Shown here in pieces: positions 16,971 through 31,900 of a stretch of DNA of 64,000 bases. A program made the translations under genes and the position numbers. Source of the DNA: an uncultured Draconibacterium sp. (GTDB lineage Bacteria > Bacteroidota > Bacteroidia > Bacteroidales > Prolixibacteraceae); contig NZ_OY781464.1 of NCBI RefSeq assembly GCF_963676735.1, forward strand, positions 4,745,001-4,809,000, read 5' to 3'. Under the pieces are notes generated by a model that was given only the letters and a program-made list of their open reading frames with translations, made no database searches and had not been told where the DNA came from. How positions within the stretch are numbered: the stretch's first letter is position 1; every line of letters starts with the position of its first letter.

Positions 16971-19900
16971 GTGACCAAAACAAAACATAACCAGACTTTG
17001 GAAATAGCACTATTTATAGCTGCTGTTTTTACTGTGCTTATGGGAGTAGCTTCTGTAAAGGGAAGTACTTTGTCAACTAGTCAACATACTAATTATTCAA
17101 AAATCTACGGAGAAACAGTCATCTCAGACGATACAACTGGCTTTGTTTGTCCGGAAGATATCTCAACATATACTGACCTCAATTCCTGTGACGCGCTAAT
17201 CAGTTCAGGATTGAACATCGAAGATCCTTACAACAACATTCAATCCCTCAACTGGCGGATGGAAGGTGCTACCAATGCACAGTCTGCTTCATCCGGAATT
17301 AACCAGATCAATTCCTTTGTCTTCAACCAAGGAGTGACTTTCATTACTTATTTTATCAGCGATGTTCAGGGACGTTCATTTAATTGTACTTTCGAAGTAG
17401 TGGTAACCGATAACCAGGCGCCACGATTTATTTTCTCTCCCGGGGAAATTATTATTTCAAATGCACCCAATGATTGTAGTGCCAGCGTAAATTGGTCGAA
17501 ACCGGTTTTAAAAGACAACTGTGTCTCTGAAGATCAGCTAATTGTTGAATCAAATTACAGTCCGGGAGATATTTTTCCGGTGGGGACAACAGAAGTGATT
17601 TACCGGGTAAGTGACGGGACAAATGAAGTAGAACATAGTTTTAAGGTGGTGGTTAACGATACCGAGCAGCCCCGATTAAGCGCACCACAACCACGAGCCA
17701 TTGTTTGTGGCGAGGAGGTGGAAGATGCTTTTACCACCTGGGAACAGTTTGAAAAAGCCGGGGGTTCGGCGAGCGATAATTGCGAGGTCGATTTCAGTAG
17801 TTTTCGTTATGTCAGCCAAACAGCAAGTAGTATTCGCTGCCCATATATCATTACCCGTACTTACAGCATTCAAGACAAATCGGGCAATGTGGCTACAGTT
17901 AATCGTTTGATTGAAGTTACCGGCGAAGAACCTGAAATTGAAGAGACTGAACCGGATGTTTCGGAGCCTGTATTAAAATCGGGAACGGGGGCAACGGCCG
18001 TTACAGTTACTCTTTATAATCGAACTGATGTTTCATGTTATGGAGGTACCGATGGGGCAATTGATTTGGATACTTCTTCAACAAATGGCCCGATTACAAA
18101 TATCGTTTGGGATGACGGGCCAACTACTTTGGATCGAAGCGGGTTGTCTGCCGGGACATATACTATTCGGGTTACAGATGGAGATGGTACTGAAGTTCAA
18201 AATTATACAATTGATGAGCCAAATCCCCTCATTCCTCCAACTGCCTCTGCAGACCAAACAATTTGTTACAATTCTTTTCCATTAAATTTAAGTGCAACCC
18301 TTGCCTCGGGAGGAACCGCTCCATACTCATACCAATGGCAATCATCGCCAAATGGATCTACCTGGAATAACATTTCGTCTGCAACAAGTACCACATTGAC
18401 GAGTGTCCAAATGGGAAGTTTAACTACAGAAACTTACTATCGGATTCGGGTTGATGATGGAAATTGTCCGGTTGAATATTCAAATGTAGTTACAATTTCA
18501 ATCGATCCTCTTAGCGACGGCGGAACAGCAAACTCAGACCAAACGATTTGTGAGAACAGCACTCCAAATGCCATTAGTTTGATTGGTTACGTGGGAACAA
18601 TTCAGTGGCAAAGTTCGCCAAACGGAAGTTCGTCGTGGAGCGATATTAGCGGAGCAACAGGTTCTACCCTGACTTCCGGACAAATGGGATCATTAACCTC
18701 CGACAGGTATTACCGTGCCGAAGTTACCAGTGGCGTATGTTCACCTGATTATTCGAATGTTGTTGCTGTTTCAGTCGATCCGGCCAGCAATGGAGGCTCA
18801 GCGAATTCAAACCAGACGATTTGTGAGAACAGCTCTCCAAATGCAATTAGTTTGACTGGTTATGTGGGAACAATTCAGTGGCAAAGTTCGCCAAACGGAA
18901 GTTCGTCGTGGAGCGATATTAGCGGAGCAACAGGTTCTACCCTGACTTCTGTGCAGATGGGAAATTTAACTTCCGACAGGTATTACCGTGCCGAAGTTAC
19001 CAGTGGCGTTTGTTCACCCGATTATTCGAACGTAGTTGCCATTTCAGTTGATCCAACCAGTGATGGCGGAGTGGCAGGTCCAGACCAAACGATTTGTGAG
19101 AACAGCACTCCAAATGCCATTAGTTTGAGTGGTTATGTGGGAACAATTCAGTGGCAAAGTTCGCCAAATGGAAGTTCCTCGTGGAGCGATATTAGCGGCG
19201 CAACAGGTACTACCCTGACTTCCGGACAAATGGGAAGTTTAACCTCCGACAGGTATTACCGTGCCGAAGTTACCAGTGGCGTTTGTTCACCCGATTATTC
19301 GAACGTAGTTGCCATTTCAGTTGATCCAACCAGTGATGGCGGAGTGGCAGGTCCAGACCAAACGATTTGTGAGAACAGCACTCCAAATGCCATTAGTTTG
19401 AGTGGTTATGTGGGAACAATTCAGTGGCAAAGTTCGCCAAACGGAAGTTCCTCGTGGAGCGATATTAGCGGAGCAACAGGTTCTACCCTGACTTCTGTGC
19501 AGATGGGAAATTTAACTTCCGACAGGTATTACCGCGCCGAAGTTACCAGTGGCGTTTGTTCACCCGATTATTCGAACGTAGTTGCCATTTCAGTTGATCC
19601 AACCAGTGATGGCGGAGTGGCAGGTCCAGACCAAACGATTTGTGAGAACAGCACTCCAAATGCCATTAGTTTGAGTGGTTATGTGGGAACAATTCAGTGG
19701 CAAAGTTCGCCAAACGGAAGTTCCTCGTGGAGCGATATTAGCGGCGCAACAGGTACTACCCTGACTTCCGGACAAATGGGAAGTTTAACCTCCGACAGGT
19801 ATTACCGTGCTGAAGTTACCAGCGGTGTATGTTCTCCCGATTATTCGAATGTTGTGCATATTTCAGTCAATATTATTCCTACTGTCGATGATCCCGGTAA

Positions 19901-22900
19901 TTTCGTTGTTTGTAGTGGTCAACTGGTTTCATCAATAGTTTTTTCAGGAAGTGGAACAAGTTACTCCTGGACTAATGACAATACAAGCATTGGTATAGCA
20001 GCCAGCGGTACCGACTTCATTCCGCTTTTCACGGCAATAAATTCAGGGGCAGTTAACCAGGTTGCAAACATCACTGTTACACCGATTTATTCGAGCGGAG
20101 GAGTTGATTGTCCGGGAACGCCGATATCGTTCACATTAACGGTTACTGCTCCAATAATTGCATCATCCAGCATTTCTCCTTCCGATTCAATTTTGTGTAA
20201 TGGAGGAACAGCAATTGTTACACTTTCAGCATCTGGAGGAACTGCTCCATATTCTTTTACATTTAATGGTGTAACCAAAACCAACGGAACATTTACCGGG
20301 ATTATTGCAGGCAATTATAACTGGAGCGTTACCGATGCCAATAGTTGTGGGCCGGAAACGGGATCAGTTATTGTGACAGAGCCAAATCCTCTCGCAATTC
20401 TTTCAGCAGATGTAACAACACCTGTTACCTGTAATGGAGGTACGGCAACAATTACCATCGTAGCTACAGGCGGAAGTGGGACGTACAACTATACCTTTAA
20501 CGGGCAAACCAACTCCACCGGAGTTTTTACCGGAGTTTACGCCGGAACAGGCTTATCCATTCAGGTAACCGACGATAACGGTTGTGGCCCGGTATTTACT
20601 GCTATCGATGTGGATGATATTCCCGCACTCGATGCCACGCTTACAACAGTTCCAATGCTATGTAACGGAGGTTCTCCAAGTGGCGAAATTGAAGTTTCCA
20701 ATCCTACCGGGGGAAGCGGAACTTACGAGGTCTCGATTGACGGCACAAACTGGTTCCCGGTTTCGGGAGGATCTCCTTATACTTTTACTGCATTAACAAC
20801 CGGAAATTATTATGTAGAGATCAGGGACCAGGTCACTCCGGCTTGTATTCAAACTTTACCCGCGGTTACCATTACCGAACCAACCGTTTTTAACACGGCA
20901 ATTTCGGCCGATGCTATTTTATGCTACGGAGGTACTACCGATGTTACTATTAGTGCTACGGGAGGAACACCTCCATACACTTATAATTTTGAAGGCGCAA
21001 CTTCGAATACAACCGGGATTTTTGTTGGAATAACAGGTTCGGTTGCAGGAACCGATTACGATTGGAGCGTTACCGATGCCAACGGGTGCGAAGATGGAGG
21101 CACCATTACAATTACACAACCTGCAGAAATTACCAACCTGGTGGTTACGGTAGATGACGATGAAATTTGTGAAGGCGAAGATATTAACCTTCATGCTTCG
21201 GCAAGCGGTGGCACATCTCCTTTAAAATACAACTGGACCGGCCCGGATGGTTTCGTAAGAAACAACACTCAAAACCCGATGCGAACCAGTGCTGTAACAG
21301 CCGCCGAAGGATGGTATGTAGCAACCGTGCTTGATGCCAATAATTGTAGTAAAAAAGACTCGGTATATGTTACCGTACATCCTTCTCCTGATGTAATTGT
21401 AACAAACAATAATCCCGACTTTTGTTCGGGAGGTACAGCAAATATTTCACTTTCCAGCGCTGTTCCGGGAACAACTTTTAGCTGGACAGTGGAATCCACG
21501 GACGTTTCAGGTGCTTCGGATGATAATGGCACCAACATTTCCCAAACATTAACGGCAACTGGCAATGTGCCGGGTACTGTAGTTTATACCATTGTTCCAA
21601 CCGCAAATGGATGTGTAGGAGAACCGGTTGAAGTCGTGGTAACTGTAAATCCCATTCCTATAGTCACCTTAACTCCTGAGACTTCTGTATTTTGTAACGA
21701 ATCCCTTGTTAGAATAGCATTATCGAGTAATGTGGCCGGAACAACTTTCTCATGGGTTAGAGAGGTAACCAGTGGTTCGATATCAGGAGGTAGTAGTAGT
21801 GGAACCTCAACTGTTCAAATTTCACAAGATATTGATGCAGGAGGTGGAGGAGCTCAGGTGCAGTATATTGTAACTCCTACTGCCAATGGCTGTACTGGCG
21901 AACCGGATACAGCGTATGTAGAATTTACCTGGTTTGATATTGATCAAAACTTTAATTTAAATGGTCCGGCAAATAATTCGGTAGTATGTCCGGGTGAAGA
22001 AATGAGTTGGCGCTTAAGAAGTTGGAATGGATGGAATTATCGTGTTAGCTTTTCATACGAGATTGATAATCCAAATGTTGGTTTAACGCCAAGTAGTAAT
22101 GAACGATTTGGTTATGAGTGGGACCGTAATGCCCGAGTCCAGGAATGGGTAACATTTAATGCTGTAAACAATACCGATGTTCCACAGGTAGCAACAATCA
22201 TTTTTACAGTAAAAGCCTATCGTAGAAGTAATGATGCCTTTTTGTGTGAAGTTATTAGCCGAAGAAGAACCTTTACTGTTGATCCGTTCACAATGGTGTG
22301 TCCTGCCGACTATGTTCAGGATGTAGATGGAGGAACCTGTGGCGCTTATATCGATACGGATGATCCTATTTTCACTTGTCCGCCGGCAACTGAAGTTACC
22401 TGGGATATGACAGGCGCTACTACTGCCAGTTCTCCGGGGTCAGGTGTAAACTATGTTGAAGATTATACTTTTAACGTTGGAACTACAACAATTGATTATA
22501 GTGCCGAAGACGCCGTTGGAAATATCACTTCCTGTACCTTCGATGTAACCGTTACCGATGAACAAGACCCAACCATCAACTGCCCGGTAACAGATACCAC
22601 TATTTATGCCGTTGCAGGCCAGTGTGGTGTAAACTACGATTTCAGCCATATTGTGGCCGATGATAATTGTACGGTCGATCAGTTTACACAAACCGAAGGG
22701 CCCGCCAGCAACACCTTATTCCCGGTTGGAACTACAGCGCTTGGTTTTTATGCTGAAGACGAATCAGGAAACTCTACCGAATGCAGCTTCAATGTTATCG
22801 TGGTGGATACCATTTCTCCATCAATCAACTGTATTGGCGATCAAACAGTGTGTGCCGAGCCGGGCATGGATTACACCAATATTGGTACCGGTTGGAACGC

Positions 22901-25900
22901 AACGGTTTCCGACAATTGCAGCGGAACTACAGTGGCTTATACCGTTGATGGTTCCTCAGTTGGAAACACCCTGAATACTATTTCTTTTTCGGTGGCCGGC
23001 TCACCGCACTCTGTTGTTGCAACAGCTACCGATGCCGCCGGAAATACGGCTATCTGTTCGTTCGAAGTTACCGTCGACGAAAAACCTGCTATAACAATCC
23101 AGCCTGTTGGTGGCGATCTTTGTTTGTCGGGCGAATTCTTTTTAACAGTGGAGGCCAGTGGAACAGAAACACTTTCGTACCAATGGAGAAGGAACGGTAG
23201 TTTACTTTCCAACGATGCTATTTACCAGGGAACCAATAACGATACACTTTGGCTTACCGGTTTAACAGCAGGTCAGGCAGGGAATTACGATGTAGTTGTA
23301 ACTAACGCCTGTGGAAGCGCAACTTCATCGCCTGCAACACTTTCAGTTTCAACAGCACCTGTAATAACGCTGCAACCCGCCAGCCAGACCGATTGTCGGG
23401 GGAACCTGGTTGAGTTCGATGTGGCTGCAGCACAGGGGAATCCTCCTTATTCGTACTACTGGGAAATGCGTGAAACATCTGCTTCTTCGTGGGTGGAGGC
23501 AGCTCTCGTTAACAACATCGATTTTAACGCTGACAGCAGTCAGTTGAAGGTTTACAATATTGGTAATCCCGATAATCCAAACCAGGCCCAGTACCGGGTT
23601 ACTGTTACCGATGCCTGTGGAAACGACATCACATCGTCGATTGCGACGCTAACTTCAAACGAGGTTGAAGATGTGACCATCTCGGTTGATAAGGTTTGTG
23701 AAGGTGGCGGAACCACGATTACAGGTCATACATCCGGTGCAACCCCCGTAGAATACCAATGGTTGTTCGACGATGGTTCAGGATCGGGTTGGGATACGAT
23801 TACCAACGGAGGGCCCTATTCTGGAGCAAGCAGTCAAACGCTTACCATTAATAATGCAACAGAAAGTGAAGCCGGTGAATACCGTTTCAGGGCGATTTTC
23901 CCGATAAATGTACCCAATAATACGTCTTACGCCGATTGTCGCGATCTTGCTTCAACTGCCGATGCAGTGACCTTTATTGTCGACAACGGGCCTGATATTG
24001 TAGCTACACCATGGAGTACAACTATTTGTCCGGGTTCTTCTTTTTCAATCGATTTAACAAATACCGAAGATCCGGGCAATGCTATAACCACGTATCGCTG
24101 GACCCGATCGAACGTTCCCCAGTTAAGTGGAATTGGTGCTTCGGGGAGTGGCGAAAATATCAGTGCAACCCTCACGAGTTCCGATCCTTCAAACATGTAT
24201 ACAATGGCATTTTATATAACTGCCGAAGCCGATGGTTGCGAATCGAAGGATACGGTTTATGTAAGTGTCGGCGATACCACATTCCCACTTCTCAGTACAG
24301 TTTGTCCATCCGATATTTCGGTGAATAACGATGCTGATGAATGTGGCGCAGTAATCAATTATACAACACCACTTTTCAACGATAATTGCGATGGAAATGA
24401 TCTGGGCGGAACTTTAGAATCCGGTTTGGCTTCCGGATCAACTTTCCCAATTGGTACTACTACTGTTACCTATGAATATACCGACGCTGCCGGAAATGGC
24501 CCGCTAAGCTGTTCGTTCGATGTTACAGTTACCGATAACCAGCCGCCAACAGCACTTTGCCAGGACACTACCATTCAATTAGATGCTACCGGAAATGCAA
24601 CAATCACTCCGGCAGATATCGACAACGGTTCTTCTGATAATTGCGGGGTGCCAACTTTGAGTCTGGATATCACCACTTTCGATTGTACCAACCTTGGAGC
24701 AAACACGGTAACGCTCACAGCAACCGACAGTGTTGGGAACACTGCTACCTGTACCGCTACGGTTACTATTGACGATACTGATAATCCGGTGGATATCACA
24801 GCTACAGTTTCGCAACAAGATACGCTCTGTTCGGATGATCCGACTGTTGTTGATATTTCGATTACAGGTGGGGTTGGAACCATTGAATACACTTTTGACG
24901 GAACAACGAATGGTACAGGACAATTTACTGTTCCGGCAGGTTACGATTATGCGTGGAGCGTAAGCAATTCGCTGGGGTGCGGCACTACCTCGGGTACTTT
25001 CCATGTTGAAATAAGTCCAAATCCTGTTACGCCGGTATTTACCGTTGGTGCAACAACATTATGCCAGGATGCACCTAACGAAGTGTACACAGCTACAGCT
25101 ACAAACAGTACATCTATCAGTTACTCGGTTTTACCGGCAGCAGCAGGAACTATTAACGCCACTACCGGTGAAATGGATTGGGATGTGGCGTTCAGCGGAC
25201 AAGCTACGATTACTGCCACAGCCGCTGGTTTTTGTAGTATAGCTACTGAAGACTTGACGGTAGATATTACTCCTACAGTTGGTACACCAACTGCAATTAC
25301 TGTTTCAGTAGGAACTGAACCATCTTGTCAGTTGACCAATGGGACAACCACAACAACTTATTCAACTACCGCAACAAATAGCACAGGCTTTAACTGGAGT
25401 ATCAGCAATCCATTAGCAGGTTCTATTGATCCGGCTACAGGTACAATGACCTGGGCCGATGGTTTCTCAGGAACCGTTGATATTCAGGTAACGGCTAATG
25501 GTTGTAACGGACCGTCGGCACAAGTTGTACGTACAGTTAATATTACACCAACAGTAGGAACACCTTCAATTCCTACTCCGTCAGACTCTGTTATCTGCCA
25601 GGGAAGTGCGACGACAACCTACTCAACATTTGCTTCAGATGCCACTGTTTATAACTGGACTGTAACAGGTGCAGGAAATAGTATATCGGGCACCGGAACT
25701 ACTGCGATGGTAACCTGGGATCCGAATTTTTCAGGTACAGCCACAATTAGCGTAACTGCAAACGGTTGTAACGGGCCTTCTGCTTCAGTACAAACAACAG
25801 TAGATGTTTTACCTACTCCAACAGCTACAATAAGTGGTGATAATTCAGTTTGTCAGAATACAGCTTCACCGGATATTACTTTTACAAACCCCCAGAATTT

Positions 25901-28900
25901 ACCGGTAACAGTTACTTATAACATTAACGGCGGAGTCAGCCAAACCATTGATATAGCTGCTAATTCAATTGCAACAGTAGCTGTTCCTACCGCAACTGTT
26001 GGCGATTTTGATTATAACCTTGTTCGTGTTGAATACCAGTCAACCCCGGGTTGTATAAATTCAGTTTCAGGTACGGCTACAGTAACAATCAGGCCCGAAG
26101 CGCCGGCTGCTCCTGCTGCTATCACCGGTAATGATTATGTACTTCCGGTTACAACCGAAACCTATACAATTGCTGCAGTTTCAAATGCAACTTCTTATAA
26201 CTGGACTGTACCTTCAGGCTGGACTATTATTTCAGGGCAGGGAACAACTTCAATTACTGTAACAACCGGAATTGCCGGCGAGGGTGGAGAAATAAAAGTT
26301 ATTGCACAAAACGACTGTGGCGATAGTCCCGAAACAGCACTAACAGTTGATATTAATCCTGACTTGTCGATTATAACACAACCTGTAAATCAAACCGATT
26401 GTTATGCTAACTCAGTTCTGTTCAGTGTAACTATTTCAGGAGGTGCTCCTCCAATTAGTTATGTTTGGCAAAGAAAGCGACCAACAGATGCTGATTTCTC
26501 TGACATAACGGGAGATCCTGATATTTCGTACCCGGTTGACGGACAGATTTTAGTTTCGAATATTGGCAGTGCTTCTAATCCTGATGGAACTCAATACAGG
26601 GTGAGAATAACAGATAATGGTGGTTCTGATGAGACATCGAATCCTGCTACACTTACTGTAAACCAGGTGTTAACCATGACTCCGGTTGATGTTTTAACAA
26701 CAATTTGTGAGGGTGAAGATTTATCCTTCAGTGCAACAACTGGTGGAGAAACTCCAATTTCGATGAGGTGGGAAAAAGATGGTTTACCGGTAACTGATGA
26801 TATTGTTATTTCAGGTTCAGGAACTACTACAATTTCGTTAACAGGTGTTCGTCCTGCTGATAGCGGCGAATACCGTTTGGCAGTAACCTTCCCGATGACT
26901 CAACCAAATAACGATCCGGGGAACCCTGATACTTGTGTTGTAGTTAGTACTTTATACAGAACACTTGTTGTTAATCCGCTTCCTGTATTGGCAGGGCCTG
27001 TTGAAGTTTGTGTTGGACAAACCATTAACTGGACTCCAAATACCGGTGGAACATGGACAAGCAGTGATCCTTCAATTGCTACCATTGCCGACGATGGTCT
27101 TGTTACCGGTATTGCCGAAGGAACTGTAACTTTCACTTTCACTGAAACAGCAACAGGATGCAGTGCAACAACACCACCCGTTACAGTTCATCCTCTGCCA
27201 ACAGGAGAAATTGCTGGAAATTCAGATATCTGTGCAGGAGATTCAGCAACACTTATTATGACATTAACAGGTACATCTCCATGGAATATAATTTATACCG
27301 ATGGAGCAACCGCTGATACAGTTTTGGGCATTACAGCATCTCCTTACACTTTAACTGTAGCACCTGCGACAACTTCAACTTATGCATTAAGCGAAGTATC
27401 GGATGTGTATTGCGATGCTACATCGCTGAATGGAAATGCAATTGTAACCGTTTATCCATTACCAACAGCTGTACTTTCGGGAGATACAACGGTGTGTGTT
27501 GGTTCAACTGCGGGGTTGCTTGTGGAATTAACAGGTGTTCAGCCATGGAGTATTATTTATACTGACGGAGTTACTTTGGATACCGTAAGTGGAATAACTT
27601 CAAGTCCATATCTTCTTTCTGTAACACCGGGTTCAAACACTACTTATTCATTAACAGCTGTGTCTGATACTAATTGTTCAGGAACTTCATTGACAGGAAC
27701 AGCTACTGTACAGGTAGATCAATTGCCAATAGCAAGTGCAGGAGGTAGCGATACTATTTGTGTAACAGGAACAGCTACTGTTAGCGGTGCAAATGCTACT
27801 GATGGAACAATTCTATGGACTCACGATGGTGCAGGTTCACTTACGGATGAAACAACTTTAACACCAACATACATTGCTGCAATATCTGATGCCGGAGATA
27901 CAGTGATACTGACATTGACTGTAACCAGTAATAACACATGTTTTGTGGCTACACCAGCAACTGCAACTTATACAATTGTTGTTGATCCTCTGCCAGTTGC
28001 TACTGCAGGAGGAAGTGAAACCATTTGTACAAATGGTACTGCAACAGTTAGCGGCGCCAGTGCAGCTAATGGAAACGTGCTGTGGACACACAATGGTGTG
28101 GGTGTACTGTCAGATGAAACGACATTAACACCCAGTTATACTGCCGGATCAGGAGATACAGAAAGTACAGTAAAACTTACGTTAACTGTAACCAGCGATA
28201 ACCAATGTGCACCGCAGACTGATACAGCTACCTTCCTGGTAAATGTTCTGCCAGAACCACAGGTAAATCAGCCCGATAGCCAGGAAGTATGTACTGGAAC
28301 CTCAACAGCAATGATTACATTTTCTACAACCAATTCAACAGGAACTACAACCTACTCATGGACAAACACCGAGCCATCTATTGGTTTAGCTGCCAGTGGT
28401 ACAGGAAATATAATTGCACCATTTTCAGCCATAAACAACGGCACAGAACCCATAGAAGCTGTTATTGAGGTCATTCCACATTTAACCGTGGGAGGAGAGA
28501 TTTGCGACGGACCTCCTAAAATATTTACTATTACGGTTAATCCGGAGCCGGTTGCAGTTGCTCCCTATGGTTTAACCTACTGTAATGGAATTACGTCTGA
28601 TTCCATACCAATTTCTGGTTCTCCAACAGGTGTCGTTTTTGATATTTCAGGAGGTGCTGCTATTGGACTTGCGGATATCAACGGTGTTACAGTTATTCCT
28701 CCATTTACGGCCCTTGAAGGTTCTGCTACATTAACTGTTGTTCCACGCTTTGGTGGTTGTACCGGACTACCGGTTTCATTTAATGTTACGGTTAGACCTA
28801 CACCGGTTGTAACTATCTCTGGAAGCGATACTGTTTGTCAAAATTCTGCACCTCCCAGTATAAATGTTACCAATCCAATGGTGTTGCCTGTTGTGGTTAC

Positions 28901-31900
28901 CTATACCATTAATGGTACAAACTCTTATAGCCTCAATATCCCAGGTAGATCGAATGCTTCAATAAGCGTACCTACCAATATTGCCGGTACTTTTGATTAC
29001 AATCTGGAGAGTGTAAAGTATCTTGATTCCAATCCACCAACTTGTCAAAACGATGGGATTTCAGGAAGTGCAACAATGGAAATAATAGCATTGCCGGAAC
29101 CAACTATAAGCGGGCCAACTAATATCTGTGCCGAAACTTCAGATCATATATATGTTACAGAAGGCGGAATGAATAATTATTCGTGGGCGATCTCCGCGGG
29201 AGGAACAATTACTGCCGGAGGATCTCCTACGGATACTTCAATTACAGTAACCTGGAATTCTGGAGGATCACACAATGTAAGTGTTCGCTACGACAATGCA
29301 GCGGGTTGTAGTGCGGCTGCATCTACTGTATATCCGGTAAATGTATATGCTTTACCAGAGCCAACTATAACCGGATCCACCAGTGCCTGTTTAAATACAT
29401 CCCGAACCTATTCTACTCAGCCTGGAATGACCGATTATCAGTGGACGATTTCTGCAGGAGCAACATTGCTTTCAGGAGGAGGACCTAACGATAATTCTAT
29501 TACTGTATCCTGGGATTCAGTTGGCACGCAGATGGTTGCCGTGAATTATGTCAGCTCTAATGGTTGTACTGCTAATGCACAAACGACAAAACATATTACC
29601 GTTAATCCGTTACCTGAGCCAACCATTAGCGGACCTGATACAGTTTGCGCTGGTACTTCAGGACATGTTTATACGACAGAATCAGGTATGTCAACATATA
29701 TTTGGAATATTTCATCTGGTGGTACGGTAACATCGGGCGGAACAGCAAATAGTAATACTGCCACTATTCAATGGAATACCGATGGATTACAAAATGTGAG
29801 TATTTCGTACATCGATCCGGCAACAGGGTGTGAGCCTGAATATCCGGAGATTTTCGAGGTATGGGTTGACGAAATGCCTACACCAACCATAACAGGATTG
29901 GCGGATGTTTGTGTTGGGGAAAGCGCGATTGTTTACAGAACGGAACCCGGAATGGACGTTTATGACTGGACCGTTTCAACTGGAGGAACCATTACTGCGG
30001 GAGGAGATGGTACAGATTCGCTTGTGGTTACCTGGAATGCATCCGGGTCTCAAACAATTAGCATAAATTATGAGAATATTAGTGGATGTAGTGCCGTAAA
30101 TCCAAGTTCTTTCCCGGTAAACGTACATGCATTACCAACCCCAATTTTGGTTGGAGACTCAGAGACTTGTATTGAAGCACAGAAAACCTATACTACCGTA
30201 TCGGGAATGACGGATTATGTTTGGACGATTCCTCCTGAGGCCACCATCATTTCAGGTGGTACAAGCACTGACGACAGGGTTACAGTTATATGGAATACCA
30301 CAGGAAACTATACAATTGCCTTGGATTATACCAGCGCACACGGATGTAATGCGAGTAGTCCTACTGAAATTCCGGTAACAGTGCACGATCTTCCATCGCC
30401 TTCTATTACAGGCCCTTCTGAAGCCTGTAGCGGAGGTGCGGTTAATGTTTATACTACCGAATCAGGAATGACTGGATATACCTGGTCGGTTACAGGTGGA
30501 ACCATTACCGGAGGAGGAAACGGAACCGATTCTTTAGTAGTTGTTTGGAATACCTCAGGAACACAAACGGTAAGCGTAAACTACCATAATATCAATAATT
30601 GCTCTGCTTTGTCTCCAACTGATTCTGTCGTAAATGTGGTTGATCCAGCTCCACCTACTTGTCCAACTGATATGAATGTTTGCGATGGAGATGCTGCCTT
30701 TATATTAAGCGGCGAATCACCAGTGGGTGGCGATTATTCGGGTACTGGTGTTTATTACTCCGCAGGCAGTTATTGGTTCGATCCGGGAACGGCAGGACCA
30801 GGATCATATACCATTGCCTATACTATGCCAAATATTTGTGCCGACCAGTGTGTATTCAACATAACGGTAACTGAAACTCCCGTAGGATCAGCTACTGACA
30901 GAACTATTTGTAATGGAGAGCCGGCCAATATTTCTTTAAGTTCTACAGTAGCTGGTACAACATTTACCTGGACATCTAATGTTATTTCAGGTTCGGCCAG
31001 CGGAGCAAGTAATGGCTCAGGTGATATCATTACAGATACCCTAATAAATAACGATGTATACTATCCTGGAAGTGGCGGAACGAATGCAAGAGTAAGATAT
31101 ACGGTAACGGCTAGTAACAATGGTTGTAGCAGTACATTTACGGTTGATGTAACAGTACGACCACAAATTGCCATATTTGATTTAACATGGAATTCAAACT
31201 TTGTTGAAGATTTTATTGAAGTTTGTGTGGGTGCTGAAGCTTTAAGTGATAATGACATTGAAATATTGCATCCTGTGACAGGCAATCTGGTTGGTTCTTC
31301 AACCATACCTTCATCCTGGAATCCAACGTTCTTATATGGCCCCTCGCCTAATGGACCATGGACAGGTGCCCCCGGAAGTTGGAGAGGTGGATCATATTAC
31401 GAATGGCTGGTTGACTTGTCGGTTAATAACCAATTGGGGTATCATTATTTTTCTTTGCGGATAACAGATCCCTCAACAGGATGTGTACAATATAGCAATC
31501 CGGCCATACTGAACGTAGTATCGTCAATGATTGTTGAAGCCGGTGATCCGGAATACCTCTGCGGAGGATCTACTGTTAATTTATCGGGAGCATATGTGGG
31601 AGGTTTGTCCAGTAGCACAGTTGAGGGAAGATGGTCGGAAACGAGTTTTAATCCTTCCAGTGGAAGCAGTGGAACATGGTCAGGTAATAGCTGGAGGTCA
31701 GATCCGGAGAATGTTTCTTATACTCCTCCGGCAGGTTACATCGGAGAAATTACACTTACATTAACAACAAATGATCCCTCGGGTGTTTGCGAAGCCATTG
31801 AAGATACACGTACCATTACCGTAGTGCCACCAAACTCATTTAACGGATGTTGGGAACTGGCAGGATGGCCTTTGAGCGGAACAAATTCAAATGGCACGCG

